Positions 61,850-64,000 of a DNA stretch of 64,000 nucleotides are shown piece by piece (positions within the stretch are counted from its first letter, which is position 1; the number at the start of each line of letters is the position of its first letter). Position numbers and translations under genes: made by a program. The notes beneath the pieces were generated by a model. The model had not been told where the DNA came from. It made no database searches and saw only the letters and a list, made by a program, of their open reading frames with translations. Source of the stretch: Leptasterias polaris (taxonomy: Eukaryota; Echinodermata; Asteroidea; Forcipulatida; Asteriidae); NCBI GenBank assembly GCA_037783415.1, contig JAZGTN010000022.1, positions 8,840,001 to 8,904,000 on the forward strand. The letters run 5' to 3'.

Positions 61850-62050
61850 TAATCAAGTACTTTTCAGTCAAGAATCAAGTACTGTTGAGTACTAGGGTGG
61901 CTGAGTAGTACTGGAGTACGAGTACTTGGGCCATGGAGTACAAGTACAAGGGTTTGGGTACCAAGTATTCTAATATCCGAGTGCCAAGTCTAACAACCAA
62001 GTACCAAGTATTGGGATCTGAGTCAAATACCATTATGAGTACTTTATAAA
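61850..62050. repeat. AGTAC-rich degenerate repeat
   Basis: AGTAC or its inverse GTACT occurs more than a dozen times in 200 bp ('gagtacgagtacttgg', 'gagtacaagtacaagg', 'ccaagtaccaagtattgg'). Confidence 0.7.
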
Positions 62051-64000
62051 ATAAAAAGTTCAAAAGATTGCCACACCAAAACCAAAAAAGAAAGAAGCAA
62101 AAAGAAAGAAAAAAACCCCCCAAACAAACAAACCTGCAGATTATTTTCCAGTCGTGTATAAGTTTTGACTTTGAGTAAAAGTATTTTGTTAGCCAAGTGC
62201 CCGTACCATCAAAACAGCACTCAAGTACAAGCATAGAATATTTCAAGGGGTACCAAGGTAATGACCAGGGGCATTGCAGGCAATCTTGAAGTATCACGCC
62301 TGCAAACGTGTTAAAGGCTCAGTTAAAGACCGCCCCCCCCCCCCCCCCCCGTCCCTGTCAGACTCTTTATCCATTCCTCAACACCGAAACCCCTACCTAC
62401 TAGTCTTACGTACCTTTACCATTATTTGACCCAGAAATATTGTAATGAACAAACAGTTCCATAACTCAGAACTTAATGTCACATCATTTACATTAATCAT
62501 GCGGGTTGGGAGAGATCCTAGAAAGTTCTCCCAGGCAGTTTGAAGTGCACTCAAGGTCATGACCATTCTTGTTAAACTATCCCCATGGCAATCGGGCTCA
62601 AGACAATGTAAGGAAGTACCTCCGCAGTCCAGTCATCCTGTAGCAAACAGCTTTGAAGAAGATTACGACAGCGAGTGACTTACATCCGTGATTAATTTGA
62701 CCACAGAAAATTCATACGATATCTACTTGGTCAACACATTTTACAAATAAAATAAAAGGCAAACAAAACTTAAAGATCGTTAATTATTTGCATGAATACC
62801 TTTTTACATTGTAGTACATCCAATGACAATTGAGCTAAAAGTTTACTCTAACTAAATTTCTTAACTAAGCAAGAAGGGAACCAGCCACAAACAGTTGTCA
62901 ACACATGGCAGTTTTGGCTGGTAACCTGTTACGTAAATCTCACATAAAATCAGCAGAGTTCTTAGTAACTCTATGGAAAGAGTACAGGATGACTGCAACA
63001 TACATGCTTGCATTGTTTCATGCATTGCACAAATCCTTCCGCCTCTCAGTCAAAAATAAAAATGGGTCATCATGAAAAAAATACATGTAACCTTTATACA
63101 AAGTTGTCTCAACGACAAAAAAACAAGCACTGAGTGAGGCAGGATGTAGTTTCAATTCCAAAGGTCTGTTCAGCTGGAGGCTTAGAATTATTGTTCACTT
63201 CTGAGAAGCAGTGTTGACCTTGTAGGAACTGGTGAAAAAAATACCTCCAGAATGAATAATGGAATAATACATAATAACCACAGCTCACTATGAACCGGTG
63301 ACCTTGTGAGAGTCTCCATTCTTTATATTATACACACACAGGAATGCTAACTATACATGTACCAGACAGCACAACCCGCAATACAATGCGATTCTAACAT
63401 TCATGTACTGTACATACGTACAAACTGCAGACAGCTCTAGTACAAACTGCAGACAGCTCTAGTTTGGTCTGCTAGGAATGTCTCCTCGGGTGTCACATAC
63501 AACAAGGCCATTTCCATAGTTTGCTCATTTGCCCTTAGCTACTGCTGACTGATGCCATTAGCGCTAATAAATTCAGACCTTGGGCTTTTGTTACACATTT
63601 GTTTTTGTCTTCTGGAAATAACCTAGGAAAAGATAAATTACTGTCAATTGAGTATATGACAAGTTTAGTACTGATGTGAAGACAAGATAGTGAAGGAAAA
63701 ACATCAACATATTAAAAGCCTTTATTTGATTTCTCGCAAAAGGAGATTGGATTTAGTATAATTAAGATTATTTTCTACTTCAAGTTCATGCTATGTTCCT
63801 GTTTGGGTAAAGCAGATTTTTCATTTAAAGAACTACACGGGAACCAGTGTAAGATTTTATAAAAACTGCATTTGTACAATTGGATTTCTTACAAGTAGAG
63901 AAACAAATAGTGCATGGATACCGGTGAGAAAGGTCTGTGCAGACAGCTTCAAGATCATACTCATGATGATTGTCGCAGATTCTACCCTCCGAAAAAAGGT
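62051..64000 (-). other. No gene seen; poly-C tract and a family C scrap
   Basis: Poly-C of 18 at 62333-62350; family C words ('gaaccagccacaaac', 'ttggctggtaacctg') at about 62875-62930; a 22-bp unit repeated twice at about 63418-63464 (GTACAAACTGCAGACAGCTC). A perfect-looking donor (GAT|GTAAGT, minus, about 62683) and another near 63890 could belong to 5' exons but nothing ties them to ASH1L. Confidence 0.4.

Noticed and set aside
63916..64000. Plus-strand frame MDTGEKGLCRQL... open to the window end
   Set aside because: It is 28 codons without a recognised motif and with a poor start context; an open minus-strand frame covers the same bases. It cannot be judged without the next sequence.

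Overview
The window is eukaryotic, AT-rich and intron-rich, with a very high density of short inverted-repeat transposon derivatives (MITEs), tRNA-derived SINEs and minisatellites. The protein content and the repeat style resemble marine deuterostome invertebrates. My best guess is an echinoderm, possibly a sea star. That guess rests on recollection of repeat types and on the ASH1L sequence, not on a search.

One gene dominates. It is the ortholog of ASH1L, a SET-domain histone H3 lysine-36 methyltransferase of the Trithorax group, on the minus strand from 45311 down to the stop codon at 11218. I could assemble 22 coding exons by eye. Every junction has an AG acceptor and a GT donor, all phases match, and the sum is 8580 nt (2859 codons plus stop). 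The order is a 5.46-kb low-complexity N-terminal exon, AWS, SET, post-SET, bromodomain, PHD, BAH and a conserved C-terminal tail, as in vertebrate ASH1L (close to 2970 aa). Only the short N-terminal start exon(s) are missing. They should lie between 45312 and 64000 or beyond the window; one weak candidate ATG is at 48037.

Layout: 1-650 holds a tentative first coding exon of another minus-strand gene that leaves the window. 1500-1860 is a decayed non-LTR retrotransposon tail. 2601-3316 is a DNA element with terminal inverted repeats. A tentative last exon of a plus-strand gene ends at 6743. 7000-10800 is intergenic with MITEs and a degenerate tandem repeat. 11218-45311 is ASH1L, its introns filled with MITEs, SINEs and arrays of 30/31-bp, 83-bp, 43-bp and 20-bp units. 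45312-64000 is upstream or first-intron sequence of ASH1L with further MITEs and a roughly 110-bp satellite array interrupted by a palindromic element.

I saw no new enzyme system, CRISPR array or operon. The notable signals are structural: repeats touching ASH1L splice sites, a decayed tandem triplication of the end of one ASH1L coding exon, nested insertions that give relative ages, and a MITE superfamily with CWG target-site duplications that points to PIF/Harbinger mobilisation.
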